A DNA stretch of 51,697 bases from Methanobacteriota archaeon (GCA_016841265.1 JAENZL010000027.1:1-51697); one strand, 5' to 3'; positions 1-9,080 are shown, counted from the first letter of the stretch. Numbers and translations are program-made. Notes: generated by a model not told the origin, from the sequence alone.

Positions 1-88
1 ATATTCACAGACATATTCACAGACATATTCACAGACATATTCACAGACATATTCATAGACATATTCATAGACATATTCACAGACATCT
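1..88. repeat. 12-bp tandem repeat at window edge
   Basis: About seven head-to-tail copies of a 12-bp unit (ATATTCACAGAC, with ATAG variants in two copies) begin at the first base of the window and end near 88, so the array may extend outside. No coding frame is evident. It looks like a simple minisatellite in an intergenic region. Confidence 0.9.
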
Positions 89-678
89 TGCTCCACCCAG
101 GCAGTGGCCGCAAGTCTGCAGTTCGTGTTCCCATTTAAAAGGTCCACTACTATGTTCAAGTTCCCTTTCGCGAAAGAGCCCTCGTTTTAAGTCCTGCCGA
201 CAAATCCAGGAAACTGTAATCGGAAACAATTATTTACCGATAAAGCAGTGAAGATGCAAAGAACCTGCAGTTTAGATATTAGATAGATATTATAGATATT
301 ATATATATCTAATATTTTTAAATATATTAATTATTGAATAAACCCCCCGGGAACATTGAAACACTATTGTTAAAGCGTAAAGACATTCGACCTTCCAGGT
401 CCTGATACGATTTCTGATACGATTCCTGATACAGGCATCATACAACCCAAAAATAAAAGGTAAAGGGTCAACCTCCCCCTGACGGGACAGGCACCCTATA
501 AACCCATCTCAAGGATCGAGTTTATCTCAGCATTTATGTCGATTTCTTATTTCGCTTAATTGTCACACTTGCTTATCACACTTGCTTATCACACTTGCTT
601 ATCGCACTTGTTAATTTCAAGTTCTTATTCCGCATTCATACTAAACTTGCTTTTTCACTATTTCGTGCACATCTAGGG
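89..678. other. Gene-free region with short tandem repeats
   Basis: No convincing gene is seen. It contains an AT-rich block near 280-345, three copies of a 12-bp unit (CTGATACGATTC-like) at about 401-434, and four copies of a 13-bp unit (CACACTTGCTTAT) at 564-615, which lie just downstream of the minus-strand PKD protein gene. Confidence 0.6.
564..615. repeat. 13-bp tandem repeat, four copies
   Basis: The unit CACACTTGCTTAT is repeated exactly at 564, 577 and 590, followed by a diverged copy at 603. It lies just past the stop codon of the PKD-repeat gene, in its 3' region. Confidence 0.85.
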
Positions 679-2583
679 TTACCACCCCACTGCATACAGG
701 GTAGTGTTCTCAGTTGCAAGGAGCCAGTAGCCCCCGTAAGGTTCCATCAGGAAGATGTCCGTACCCACATATTTGTCATCGGAAGCTCCGATTTCACCTT
801 CGTAGCCGTTTCTTCCGATGTAAGCGTATGTGAGAGTTGCCTGGTTCAATGGTCCAACCACTTCAAAGTAGGAATCATCAATTACCCCCAGGGTAAATTC
901 GGCAGATAGGGACTCGGTGGAATCCGTAAACCCGATGGCGTTCCAGCCTTCGTAGATCTGGACACTGGCACCGGGAACACCGGGGATCGGGTCTTCAGCC
1001 TTTACAAGTTTATCAAGCGAAATCATCCCGAAGTCAAGCGCATAGACCATGTACCCTTTCAAAGGCTCCAGTTCTTCCACGTCCAGCCAGATTTCGGATG
1101 CTGCATCGTAGTAGATTATGCTCTCATACTCCACATCAGCAAACATGAACTCAACACTTGAATTATTGAGAGCATAGGGCACCGAGATGAAGTTCCATCC
1201 AGGAGAAAGCATAATGCCCTTGGAATCCGAATCAAAGACCTTTATGTACTGTTCCTTTGTAATGGACTCTGTGGCTGTCGTGTTGCCGTCCTCGATAATG
1301 TTGATGGTTGCCGTTACGTCATAAACCCCTGGCGTTTCGTAGACATGAGTTACGTTCATCTCCGTTGAATTGGAGCCGTCTCCAAACTCCCAGAGCCCTT
1401 CAACGGTCATGTTCACCGGATCAAAGTCAGGACCAAGGTCCACAATGGGAGTGAAATTAACACTCAGGGGTGCAACCCCTGCCCTGGGTTCGCCGGAGAA
1501 GTCAAGCTTCGGATACCCTTCTGCCGGAGAAGGTGTCCCCTCAAGAACCTCAATGTAAGCCTCTTTTGTGAGAGACATGTTCAGGGTTTCGTTATCTTCC
1601 ACATAGAAGAGGGTCAGGGTCACGTTATATATCCCGGGATCCTCGTAAGTATAGGCCCCCGTGGTCTCTGTTGAAGTGAAATTGTTCCCATCCCCGAACT
1701 CCCATAAGCGCGTTACATTCGCGGTTTCGGGATCAAAATCAGGCCCGAAATCCGAAAGGTCCGTGAAATTAACGGTTAGCGGTGCATCTCCAGAAAGCGG
1801 CACGGCCGTGAAATTGACAACCGGATAGACGTCCACCACAGTTTCGGCAAGGACTTCAATATAATCGACCTCTGTAGCGGACCCATTAGCCAGTTCCGTC
1901 CCATTCTCGGTAACGGTCACATTTAGAGCCACCGTATAGAAACCTGCTTCCTCATAGACATGAGAAACTTCGGCAAACTCTTCTCCTTCTTCAGTCTGGT
2001 TATCCCCGAAATCCCAGAGATATGAAACGTTCATAGTGTCAGAGTTAAAGTCAGGCCCAAAATCCGAAAAGTCCGTAAAATTGACAGTTAACGGTGCATT
2101 TCCCGAAAGTGGCTCGGCCGTGAAATTGACAAGCGGATAATCGTCCACTACAGTTTCGGCAAGGACTTCAATATAATCGGTCTTGAGAACCGACTCATTA
2201 GCAATTTCCGTCCCATTCTCGGTAATGGTCACGTTGAGGGCCACGGTATAGAGACCTTCGTTCTCATAGACATGAGAAACTTCGGCAAACTCTTCACCCT
2301 CTTCAGTCTGGTTATCCCCGAAATCCCATAAAAATGAAACATCCATAACATCCGGGTCAAAATCGGGTCCATAATCAGTTTCATCCGTGAAATTCACGGT
2401 TAGAGGTGCAAGCCCCGAAATAGGTTCTGCTGCAAAATCAGGAATGATTGGTTCCCCAAGCTGCGCTACAGCACTACTTGAAAGCATCAGTGCTAAAAGT
2501 AGAGCTAACGACGAATAAAGAATATTAGTTGCTTTTATGGATATACCCCCTTTAAATAGCTTCTGCGATAGAATTCCCACCAA
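679..2583 (-). CDS. Secreted PKD-repeat surface protein
   Basis: Probable exported cell-surface protein. After a short N-terminus comes a hydrophobic signal segment (about residues 20-41, ending AVAQ). Four PKD domains follow at about residues 48-138, 150-242, 252-346 and 360-450, each with the APLTVNFT opening and a WDFGD or WEFGD core. The last 180 residues form a separate domain (SPGWNFISVPY) found in Methanosarcina surface proteins. N-glycosylation sequons are abundant. The first two PKD units are nearly identical at the DNA level with a 312-bp period. The start is uncertain: TTG at 2583 opens the frame, but the best ribosome-binding site (AAAGGGGG) sits 7 bases before an in-frame ATA at 2538, where a normal signal peptide would begin. 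The precise role is unknown; PKD domains usually mediate protein or polysaccharide contacts. Confidence 0.85.
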   Translation of the reverse strand: MVGILSQKLFKGGISIKATNILYSSLALLLALMLSSSAVAQLGEPIIPDFAAEPISGLAPLTVNFTDETDYGPDFDPDVMDVSFLWDFGDNQTEEGEEFAEVSHVYENEGLYTVALNVTITENGTEIANESVLKTDYIEVLAETVVDDYPLVNFTAEPLSGNAPLTVNFTDFSDFGPDFNSDTMNVSYLWDFGDNQTEEGEEFAEVSHVYEEAGFYTVALNVTVTENGTELANGSATEVDYIEVLAETVVDVYPVVNFTAVPLSGDAPLTVNFTDLSDFGPDFDPETANVTRLWEFGDGNNFTSTETTGAYTYEDPGIYNVTLTLFYVEDNETLNMSLTKEAYIEVLEGTPSPAEGYPKLDFSGEPRAGVAPLSVNFTPIVDLGPDFDPVNMTVEGLWEFGDGSNSTEMNVTHVYETPGVYDVTATINIIEDGNTTATESITKEQYIKVFDSDSKGIMLSPGWNFISVPYALNNSSVEFMFADVEYESIIYYDAASEIWLDVEELEPLKGYMVYALDFGMISLDKLVKAEDPIPGVPGASVQIYEGWNAIGFTDSTESLSAEFTLGVIDDSYFEVVGPLNQATLTYAYIGRNGYEGEIGASDDKYVGTDIFLMEPYGGYWLLATENTTLYAVGW

Positions 2584-3058
2584 AATATATTCCCAAGAAT
2601 CCCATCTTAAAAATTGTATAAAGGCGATTATATAGATTTCGTTTTAATAAATTGTATATTAAAAATAATAATACAATACTTATGGAAAAAAGAGACACCA
2701 GAAAACTATATGAATAAAAAAGAAAAGTACCGGTTAAGGAGGGAAAAGAGAAAGAAGGCAAAAAGAGGAAGGGAGAAGCAGAAAAGATATAAAAAGAGTT
2801 TGGATAAAAAACAGAAAAAACGTAAATGAAATTTTCCAAATAACAGGCACAAACAAATGAAAGTACTTTCACGTCACATTACTTTCATGTTAAAGAGAAA
2901 AATAAAAACAGAAAAGAAGGGGATCAGAAAAAGAAAAACTGGATAAAAAAGAAAAAGGAAAAGAAAAGAAGGAAAAAAAGTTTAAGAGGAATTGAAATTC
3001 AATTCCTGCTTCAACATGGTTCCTGATTCAACAGATTTCCGGCTTCACCCTCTGTTTT
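2584..3058. other. Purine-rich intergenic region
   Basis: No gene is supported. A lysine-rich frame on the plus strand at 2614-2829 reflects base composition only. A perfect 14-bp palindrome, TGAAAGTACTTTCA, lies at 2858-2871 and could be a protein-binding site upstream of the PKD gene, but it is far (about 280 bp) from that start. Confidence 0.5.
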
Positions 3059-5128
3059 TCACATTCTGCCCTTTTTCAGAAGAGCAAGGGCTCCCAGACC
3101 TGCAAGAAGCCCGGAAACTATCCCGAAGCCGGGCACCCCGGTACCAGGTTCCTCTTCGGGTTCCTCTACTACCTTCGGGAGGTCCTTATAGGTTTCATAG
3201 CTGGAGATGGCAACTCCAAAGAAGGCGGGATCTCCGGAATAATATTCTGCCAGGGATGCAAAACATTCCTGTACGGTCATCTTATCTTCGAACCCGTCTT
3301 CAGCCCTGATTTCTATGATTCCTTTCGAACCGACGCCTCTGATTTCACCCATCTGCAGGGCAACGGCATCCACTATAAGGGACGCATCATTCAGGTTTTC
3401 GGTACCTCTGCCATAAGCCCGGACCACAAAGAAATCAACCATTGGAGAAATGTCCTCAATATTCGAAACGTTGTAGAGAGGCGGAAGGCTTGCTGAGAAA
3501 GACACGTTTGCTCCGCCAGTCTTGCGGGCAGCCTCAATAAGGGTCACGTAATCAAGACAGCCCTCATCGGAAGCAGGGTCAGAGGACGGTTCCATATAGA
3601 TGTTGATCCCGTCAAAAGCAGCAAGGGATTTACTGTTGTAGTCAAGAACCGCAACTATCGCCTCGCCGGAAGTGTTCAGGTCCCAGGCACCGGTACAGCC
3701 CGGGTCTTCCAGGAGCACCGCATGCACCTCAAGCCCTTCTTCGTGAGCAGATTTAACGAAACGCTCGTACTGCCAGACATCCGTAGAGTCAACACTGAGG
3801 AAAATCGTGTCGATTCCGGAACTTTCAAGATCCCTTACGAGAGCAGGGAAGTGGGGGGAATAGGGAGAAGACAACCGGATTCCGGAGATTCCCACACTGT
3901 ATTCCGGGAAGGAAACTACAGGAACAACTTCTGTCCCTTCCTCTTCTACATCTTCTTCTTCCGGCACTTCGCTTACATTTTCAGGCTCTAAAATATCTTC
4001 AACAGGAACTTCCACCTCTTCGACAGGAACTTCCGCAGTCTCAGGCTCAGAGACCTCTTCAACGGGAGCAACCTCTTCGGCAGGAGCCGGGGTTACCTGC
4101 ACGGAAGGTTCTTCCGGTCCGACAAACTTGCGGATAAAAACATAGTCAACAGCCATATACCCGGTGTTTTTCGAAGCGTCCGGGTAAGAAGCTGCATAAA
4201 GATAGATGTGCATGGGAAGGTTTGTGACAAACTCGGATGAAGTATAATCCATTCTGGTATCCCGGACGCCGTCCCTGAACCAGGCAACACTGCGGTTATC
4301 ATCATCTTCCTCGTACCAGGCAATCTCCGAGATGTACCATTCCCCTTCCGGGACCCTAACGTTGGTCAGGTCAAAAGAACGGAACCGCTCTTTCCGGGCA
4401 GTCAGTTCCCAGCGCACCCTGGTCTCGTTGGCAAGTTCGGTCTCATGCTTGATTTCGTTTCTTGCGTTGTCGATCTGGTCAATAAAACCCTGCTGCAGAA
4501 CAGGCCCTCTTTCATCAGCCCCCGTGGTCATCTTCATCCGCTTTGCCACGAATGCCGTGTTGATATCAAAACTGTCTCTGGAATAGACCAGGGCGAAGTC
4601 ATTTACGTGAACATTCGGAGCAGCGAGTTTACAGGTCCCGCTCTGGACATCGACAAATCCGCCTCCGGAATATTCGTATTTCCAGTCAATGCTTCGGAGG
4701 CTTGTGCCCGAAAAATCGTCAAAAAAGATGAACGTATCCGCCCCGTTGCTCTCGGCCCTTGCTTCGGGATATCCATACTTCATCAGGACCTTCCGGTTCC
4801 CGTTTGCAGGCAGGAATGGAACCTTGACCCAGACTGTGGCTTCCCCACCTTTCGGGTCCCAGGTTTCGACCCAGTAATCAAGCCCGGTACTTCCAAGCAG
4901 GAAGCGAAGATCCGACCCGTCGGCATTTGCCTTCGAGAAATTGAAATTTGAAGAATCCAGGCGGACAGGCACCTGATAACTGGTCAGGTCTTTACCGGCA
5001 TTTTCCGTTACAACTATCTCCTGTGAATAACTCCACTTGTCATCCGTTTCAGCCAGGGCACAACCCGTGATGAAAATTCCCAGGAGGAGCACAGATATGA
5101 TTCTGCATGCGATCGATCTAACCCTCAT
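3059..5128 (-). CDS. DUF2341 lipoprotein-like surface protein with PGF-CTERM tail
   Basis: Exported surface protein of about 689 residues from the preferred ATG at 5128, which has GAGAGG upstream; an in-frame ATG at 5167 lacks such a site. The signal peptide ends in a lipobox (ITGC). Next is a DUF2341 domain (WSYSQEIVV through the TFIFFDDFSG segment) with a concanavalin-like beta-sandwich to about residue 330, then a Glu/Val/Pro-rich linker. The following region (YSVGISGIRL onward, about residues 405-640) resembles a TIM-barrel glycosidase-like domain, with strands such as IDTIFLSVDS and FDGINIYMEPS; I cannot name catalytic residues. The C-terminus reads VPGFGIVSGLLAGLGALALL followed by KKGRM, the PGF-CTERM pattern recognised by archaeosortase. 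Having both a lipobox and this tail is unusual. Substrate unknown. Confidence 0.82.
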   Translation of the reverse strand: MRVRSIACRIISVLLLGIFITGCALAETDDKWSYSQEIVVTENAGKDLTSYQVPVRLDSSNFNFSKANADGSDLRFLLGSTGLDYWVETWDPKGGEATVWVKVPFLPANGNRKVLMKYGYPEARAESNGADTFIFFDDFSGTSLRSIDWKYEYSGGGFVDVQSGTCKLAAPNVHVNDFALVYSRDSFDINTAFVAKRMKMTTGADERGPVLQQGFIDQIDNARNEIKHETELANETRVRWELTARKERFRSFDLTNVRVPEGEWYISEIAWYEEDDDNRSVAWFRDGVRDTRMDYTSSEFVTNLPMHIYLYAASYPDASKNTGYMAVDYVFIRKFVGPEEPSVQVTPAPAEEVAPVEEVSEPETAEVPVEEVEVPVEDILEPENVSEVPEEEDVEEEGTEVVPVVSFPEYSVGISGIRLSSPYSPHFPALVRDLESSGIDTIFLSVDSTDVWQYERFVKSAHEEGLEVHAVLLEDPGCTGAWDLNTSGEAIVAVLDYNSKSLAAFDGINIYMEPSSDPASDEGCLDYVTLIEAARKTGGANVSFSASLPPLYNVSNIEDISPMVDFFVVRAYGRGTENLNDASLIVDAVALQMGEIRGVGSKGIIEIRAEDGFEDKMTVQECFASLAEYYSGDPAFFGVAISSYETYKDLPKVVEEPEEEPGTGVPGFGIVSGLLAGLGALALLKKGRM

Positions 5129-5160
5129 TTTTAGCAGCCTCTCTTCAATTCGGAACTGAA

Positions 5161-5356
5161 AAAGCAATAATGATTGGAACTCAACAGATTAAATTTATTT
5201 ACATAATTTAAAGTAATAATGATTGGCACTTAACAGATTAAATTTATTTGCCCAATTTAAAGCAATAATGATTGGCACTTAACAGATTAAATTTATTTGC
5301 CCAATTTAAAGCAATAATGATTGGAATTTAACAAATCATATTTATTTACTCAATAA
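5161..5356. repeat. 49-bp tandem repeat, four copies
   Basis: Units start at 5161, 5210, 5259 and 5308 (period exactly 49 bp). The unit contains AAAGCAATAATGATTGG and CAGATTAAATTTATTT. The two central copies are nearly identical; the outer ones have diverged. The array covers the upstream region of the minus-strand DUF2341 gene, so it may carry repeated promoter or operator elements for it. Confidence 0.9.
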
Positions 5357-5536
5357 CAGTAAAGCTTTTTCATTAGCACTTATAAAAAATGAAAAAAACA
5401 CTGGCACTGATCACAATAAAAAAAGAAAACAGAGTTTAAAAAAGAAAATGAGGCTTAAAAAAGAAAAAGGGATTTAAAAATGAAGAGGCGGGAAGGAAAA
5501 GCAAAACTTGATAAAAGGATATAGCCCCAAAAATCG

Positions 5537-5548
5537 AAATTATAATAA
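5537..5548 (+). promoter_or_regulatory. TATA box of dut
   Basis: AAATTATAATAAG is centred about 30 bp before the dut ATG at 5573 and no ribosome-binding site precedes that ATG, so transcription likely starts only a few bases before translation (leaderless or nearly so). Confidence 0.45.
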
Positions 5549-5572
5549 GCAATCACCGCAATTCGAGTCCCT

Positions 5573-6091
5573 ATGGCACTCCTATCCAGCAACGAACTGA
5601 GAAAACTGATGCAGGCAAACCCACCCCTGCTTGAAAATGCCGTTGATCCCGAAACTCAGGTCCAGCCCAACGGGCTTGAAATGACCCTGAAGGAAGTGAG
5701 AACAATCGAAGGGGCAGGAGCTGTGGACTTTGACAACTCCGAACGAAAACTCCCCGGAGGTAATCCCCTGGAATTTGATACGGAGGGCTGGGTTCACCTG
5801 CCAGAAGGGATATATAAAGTCCTTTTTAATGAAATCGTAAACATCCCCAAAAATCTTGCCGCCATCGCAAAGCCAAGGTCCACCCTGATCCGCTGTGGGG
5901 CCACCCTTGAAACCGCGGTCTGGGACGCCGGGTACCGGGGACGAAGCGAGTCCATGCTGGTAGTCTACAACCCTGAAGGGTTTCGGCTTAAGAAAGACGC
6001 CCGCATCATGCAACTGCTTTTCTATACCCTGGACAGCGAAGTGGTAGAAGGGTATTCCGGGATTTACCAGAACGAAAACACGAAACAATGA
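5573..6091 (+). CDS. dut: dUTPase (archaeal dCTP deaminase/dUTPase family)
   Basis: Predicted to hydrolyse dUTP to dUMP and pyrophosphate, keeping uracil out of DNA and feeding dTMP synthesis. The 172-residue length fits the trimeric dCTP deaminase/dUTPase family. Recognised motifs are AKPRSTLIRCG (about 99-109) and WDAGYRGRSES (117-127), the nucleotide-binding and catalytic segments, followed by a hydrophobic RIMQLLFYTL strand. Family members include deaminases, dUTPases and bifunctional enzymes; this sequence resembles the methanogen proteins annotated as dUTPase, but the activity split cannot be settled by eye. It stands alone upstream of the heptulosonate synthase gene, separated by 145 bp. 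Confidence 0.85.
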   Translation: MALLSSNELRKLMQANPPLLENAVDPETQVQPNGLEMTLKEVRTIEGAGAVDFDNSERKLPGGNPLEFDTEGWVHLPEGIYKVLFNEIVNIPKNLAAIAKPRSTLIRCGATLETAVWDAGYRGRSESMLVVYNPEGFRLKKDARIMQLLFYTLDSEVVEGYSGIYQNENTKQ

Positions 6092-6236
6092 TTGGCTGTA
6101 AAAATCCAGAACCGACATCCTGCACTGAAGCCATAAACCTGTACCTCAGGCAGGAAAGCCGGTTTTGCCCTGCAACCACAAATTACTAGAAATATATAGA
6201 GAAAGTATATATTACCGGACCAATATAGGATATTCC

Positions 6237-7040
6237 ATGAGCACAATCGGTAAATCCGTAAGGATGGAACGCATTTTCGACCGGAACACAGGGAACGCCA
6301 TTGTCATCCCCATGGACCACGGAGTAGGGGCAGGCCCCATCAAAGGGATAGAAAACCTTCAGGAAACGGTCAACAAGGTAGCTGAAGGCGGGGCAAACGC
6401 CGTGCTAGGGCACATGGGCCTTCCCAAATACGGGCACAGGGGATACGGGCACGATGTAGGCCTAATCATTCACCTCTCAGCCTCGACCTCCCTTGCAATG
6501 GACCCTAACCACAAGGTGCTGGTCACGACAGTGGAAGAGGCGATCAAGGTAGGAGCTGACGCAGTTTCGGTACATATCAACATCGGGGCAGAAGACGAGT
6601 TTGAGATGCTCCAGGGGCTCGGGCAGGTTGCAAGTAAATGTGACGAATGGGGAATGCCCCTCCTGGCCATGATGTACCCGAGGGGGAAAAAGGTCCGTTC
6701 GGAATACGATGTTGACGTAGTAAAACACGCCGCACGGATAGGAGCCGAACTCGGGGCAGATATCGTCAAGACCAACTACACCGGAGATCCGGAAACTTTC
6801 AAGGAAGTCGTGAATGGCTGCCCTGTGCCGGTGATCATTGCAGGCGGCCCCAAAGTCAACTCTGAAAGAGAACTCTTTGAAATGATTGAAGGCTCCCTGG
6901 AAGCCGGAGGACGGGGAGTTGCTATCGGGAGAAACGTCTTCCAGGCAGAAGACCCCACAAACCTCATCAGGAGAATCGCAAAGCTTGTCCATGGGGGGAT
7001 GAGCGCGGAAGAAGTTATTGAAGCAGATAAAAAAGCCTGA
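6237..7040 (+). CDS. 2-amino-3,7-dideoxy-D-threo-hept-6-ulosonate synthase
   Basis: Class I aldolase family enzyme that in methanogens makes 2-amino-3,7-dideoxy-D-threo-hept-6-ulosonate from aspartate semialdehyde and a 6-deoxy-5-ketofructose phosphate, the first step of the archaeal route to 3-dehydroquinate and aromatic amino acids. About 267 residues. Visible features are [11 protein letters not shown] near the N-terminus (acid/base Asp27), VHINIG, MMYPRGK and IVKTNYTGD, whose Lys is the expected Schiff-base residue, and a phosphate site in IIAGGP and [10 protein letters not shown]. The ATG at 6237 is preferred over the one at 6165 because AGGA lies just upstream and the shorter protein matches the family. 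Aspartate-semialdehyde dehydrogenase at 13968, which supplies a substrate, is also in this window. A fructose-bisphosphate aldolase annotation is the main alternative. Confidence 0.88.
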   Translation: MSTIGKSVRMERIFDRNTGNAIVIPMDHGVGAGPIKGIENLQETVNKVAEGGANAVLGHMGLPKYGHRGYGHDVGLIIHLSASTSLAMDPNHKVLVTTVEEAIKVGADAVSVHINIGAEDEFEMLQGLGQVASKCDEWGMPLLAMMYPRGKKVRSEYDVDVVKHAARIGAELGADIVKTNYTGDPETFKEVVNGCPVPVIIAGGPKVNSERELFEMIEGSLEAGGRGVAIGRNVFQAEDPTNLIRRIAKLVHGGMSAEEVIEADKKA

Positions 7041-7056
7041 AGCAAATAAGGGGAAC

Positions 7057-7076
7057 GGGGGGCCGAAGAGTCCCCC
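7057..7076 (+). terminator. GC-rich hairpin after the aldolase-family gene
   Basis: GGGGG and CCCCC pair around the loop GCCGAAGAGT 17 bp past the stop codon. It resembles the G/C hairpins within the dispersed repeats at 7408 and 7814. Confidence 0.4.
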
Positions 7077-7158
7077 TGAAAAAGGGAAACATGAGTATCT
7101 GAAGAATCAAACGAATCTGAGAAGTCAGGTGTGTCTAAAATTGGATTTATCATGATTA

Positions 7159-7850
7159 TTCCAGTGGAAATTAAGGGGTTGCCGTTTTTAAGAAACCATG
7201 CTCTGTAATTTTGATAAGAAAAACAACTAATGAGCCTTGGTCAGGAATTTGCTTAAGTTTCAGAATTGTAAAAACGTACTGCCTTCAAACCTTTGGAGCA
7301 CCAGTTTCCTTTATCCACTCCAATAATTCGATTTTTAAACTAATTTTTGACTTTTTTATTCTCGAGAATGTGATCCGAAAAGTCACATAGATTCATCAGA
7401 CTCAAAAACTCCAATGGAAATGGAGGGGTGTAGACCCCTAAACAGGGAAAACGTTTGTCAAACCCACACGTTCTGACTTTATAACACCATTAAGTACTAG
7501 AAGAAATTTCAGTATATACACCTCAAGTCAAATGGCTCCAGACACATAATTTCCAGTGGAAATGAGGAGCTCATATATATAAATGAAAAATTAAAAAAAG
7601 ATTAAATTGAACTCCCCACCGTAAAAAATCCAGGACACTGTAAAGCAACCCCCCACTAACCCTAAAATCCCGGATACAAAAACAAAACAGGAAGAAAAGC
7701 CCCAACCATCAAAAAACGAAAATGCTAAAGACAGACCAATAAGTATATAGAGGGAAAAAGAAAAAGATAGAAATCGGAAAAAATACCAGCATCAAAATAA
7801 TTAAACAATAAAAAATTTCCAGTAGAAATAAAGGGGGTGGAGTCCCCCGG
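7159..7850 (+). repeat. Dispersed TTTCCAGTGGAAAT elements (four copies)
   Basis: Copies in the same orientation begin at about 7159, 7408, 7550 and 7814. Each carries a small inverted repeat (TTTCC-AGT-GGAAA) and is usually followed by a G-run; in the 7408 and 7814 copies this forms a hairpin (GGGGTGTAGACCCC and GGGGGTGGAGTCCCCC). A shorter copy occurs at 11035-11058. Spacing is irregular and intervening sequences are unrelated, so this is not a CRISPR array. Confidence 0.65.
7171..7380 (-). pseudogene. Possible decayed coding remnant
   Basis: One minus-strand frame reads about 70 codons with a single internal stop, and looks protein-like (segments such as IELLEWIKETGAPKV and SLVVFLIKITEHGFLKT). 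I do not recognise the family. It is bracketed by two copies of the dispersed TTTCCAGTGGAAAT element. It could equally be chance reading frame in non-coding DNA. Confidence 0.25.
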
Positions 7851-8084
7851 AATATTCAATAATACGACCCAGGCAATCCCGGCAAAAAACAAGCTATGCA
7901 GGCGACCTCAATTCAGAGTTAAAGCTTAACAAGAAAAAAAAGTCCTCTTGAGGGAGCGGAGCGACCGAAAAGGACCGCGCACTGCCGAGCCGCAACTCGG
8001 CTGGCGCAACTAGGCTGGCGCACTAGGCTGGGTCAGCTAGACTGGTTCAACCATGTATGATAAGCTAGGCCGGGTCCCGGCTAT

Positions 8085-9080
8085 TCAAAGGTCTACAAAA
8101 GGTATGAGGTCGCAGCCCGTACACCTTAGACACATGGTTTTTGCAAGTCCCGGGTTCAACCCGTATTTTTCGAGTATGGATTTTTCCATTTTTGCCAGTT
8201 TCAAGAGGCGTTCCCGGGAAGGTCTCTCTGCAAAACAGTCCCCGGCCCTGAGGGGGTGGGGGTTTATAGGGCGAAGGATTGGAATTACTCCCAGTTTTGC
8301 GAGGGTTTCAACCCCGGCCCTGACAGCTGAATCACTCTCACCGAGTCCGATAATAAAGTTGCTGAAAACCCGGTTTTTCCCAAAAATCTCCACAGCCTCT
8401 TCGAGTTTTTCCAGAATGTAGGCAAGGGAGAGGTCTCCGCAAACCTGTTTAAAAACTTCCGGGTCCATTGTTTCCACATTATATTTGACCTCAGATACCC
8501 CTGCCTCGTAAAATTGCCTGGAGCACCCTTCAGTGGGATAGACCGAAACTCCGATCGGCACATTATACATTTTGAGAGCGGGAAGCAATTTGAGTACGCG
8601 GTCCACTTCCCCCTGAACGGATTTTTCAACCCCCGAAGTAAGGGAAATAGCCTTCAGGTTTCCTGTTTTGAAAACTTCATCCACAATATCCAGGACTTCT
8701 TTATTACTCTTGACATGCCCCTGGAGTTTGGGCACAGGACAATATTTGCAATCGAAAATACAGCGCTCACAAAGGGTAATAAAAGCCTGTTCCGGGCAAT
8801 GGGCAAGGGCAGGCTCAAGGGTTCCGCGAACCAGTTCTTCCCCCTTCATTAAAAGAGAAAAAGTCCCGTCTCCCCCTACCTTTTCAATGGAAAGGGGGGA
8901 CTCCTTATTTATACTGAGCCGGACCTTCCGTTCCCCTGACCTGAAGAAAACCGAACTTGTCCCGGCACCCGGGCCGGCTGTGGACCCAAGAGCCAGGGGG
9001 ACAAGGGAAGGATCTATGGAAACGGAACCTATGGAGATCAGGAAAGCTTTTATTTCTACCGTCATGAGCTTATTTTGCAT
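8085..9080 (-). CDS. Radical SAM protein
   Basis: Predicted radical S-adenosylmethionine enzyme of about 331 residues. The [4Fe-4S]-SAM cluster motif is CX3CX2C (CIFDCKYC, Cys107, 111 and 114 from the chosen start). Near the C-terminus a second cysteine group (CLRCTGC) could hold another cluster or metal. The central region with GVSVYPTEG, YNVETMDPEVF and FIIGLGES fits the radical SAM partial TIM barrel. The ATG at 9080 is preferred because GAGG lies 9 bases upstream; ATGs at 9119 and 9065 are alternatives. Isolated, with no informative partner gene. The substrate is unknown; it is not obviously biotin synthase or a named methanogenesis-marker enzyme. Confidence 0.8.
   Translation of the reverse strand: MQNKLMTVEIKAFLISIGSVSIDPSLVPLALGSTAGPGAGTSSVFFRSGERKVRLSINKESPLSIEKVGGDGTFSLLMKGEELVRGTLEPALAHCPEQAFITLCERCIFDCKYCPVPKLQGHVKSNKEVLDIVDEVFKTGNLKAISLTSGVEKSVQGEVDRVLKLLPALKMYNVPIGVSVYPTEGCSRQFYEAGVSEVKYNVETMDPEVFKQVCGDLSLAYILEKLEEAVEIFGKNRVFSNFIIGLGESDSAVRAGVETLAKLGVIPILRPINPHPLRAGDCFAERPSRERLLKLAKMEKSILEKYGLNPGLAKTMCLRCTGCDLIPFVDL

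Larger units (their letters stand above)
7041..8084. other. Repeat-rich 1-kb intergenic region
   Basis: No intact gene is seen. It holds four copies of a dispersed TTTCCAGTGGAAAT element, a possible decayed minus-strand coding remnant (7171-7380), and a GC-rich segment at 7940-8060 with a hairpin (CCGAG-CCGCAA-CTCGG) followed by degenerate repeats of CTAGGCTGG. The GC-rich segment differs in composition from the surrounding AT-rich DNA and may be a mobile-element scar. Confidence 0.55.

Noticed and set aside
2614-2829. Lys/Arg-rich 71-codon frame
   Set aside because: Composition simply mirrors the A/G-rich DNA; no ribosome-binding site and no conserved features.
7159-7850. CRISPR array
   Set aside because: The repeated elements are unevenly spaced (about 249, 143 and 265 bp), vary in length, and have no cas genes nearby.
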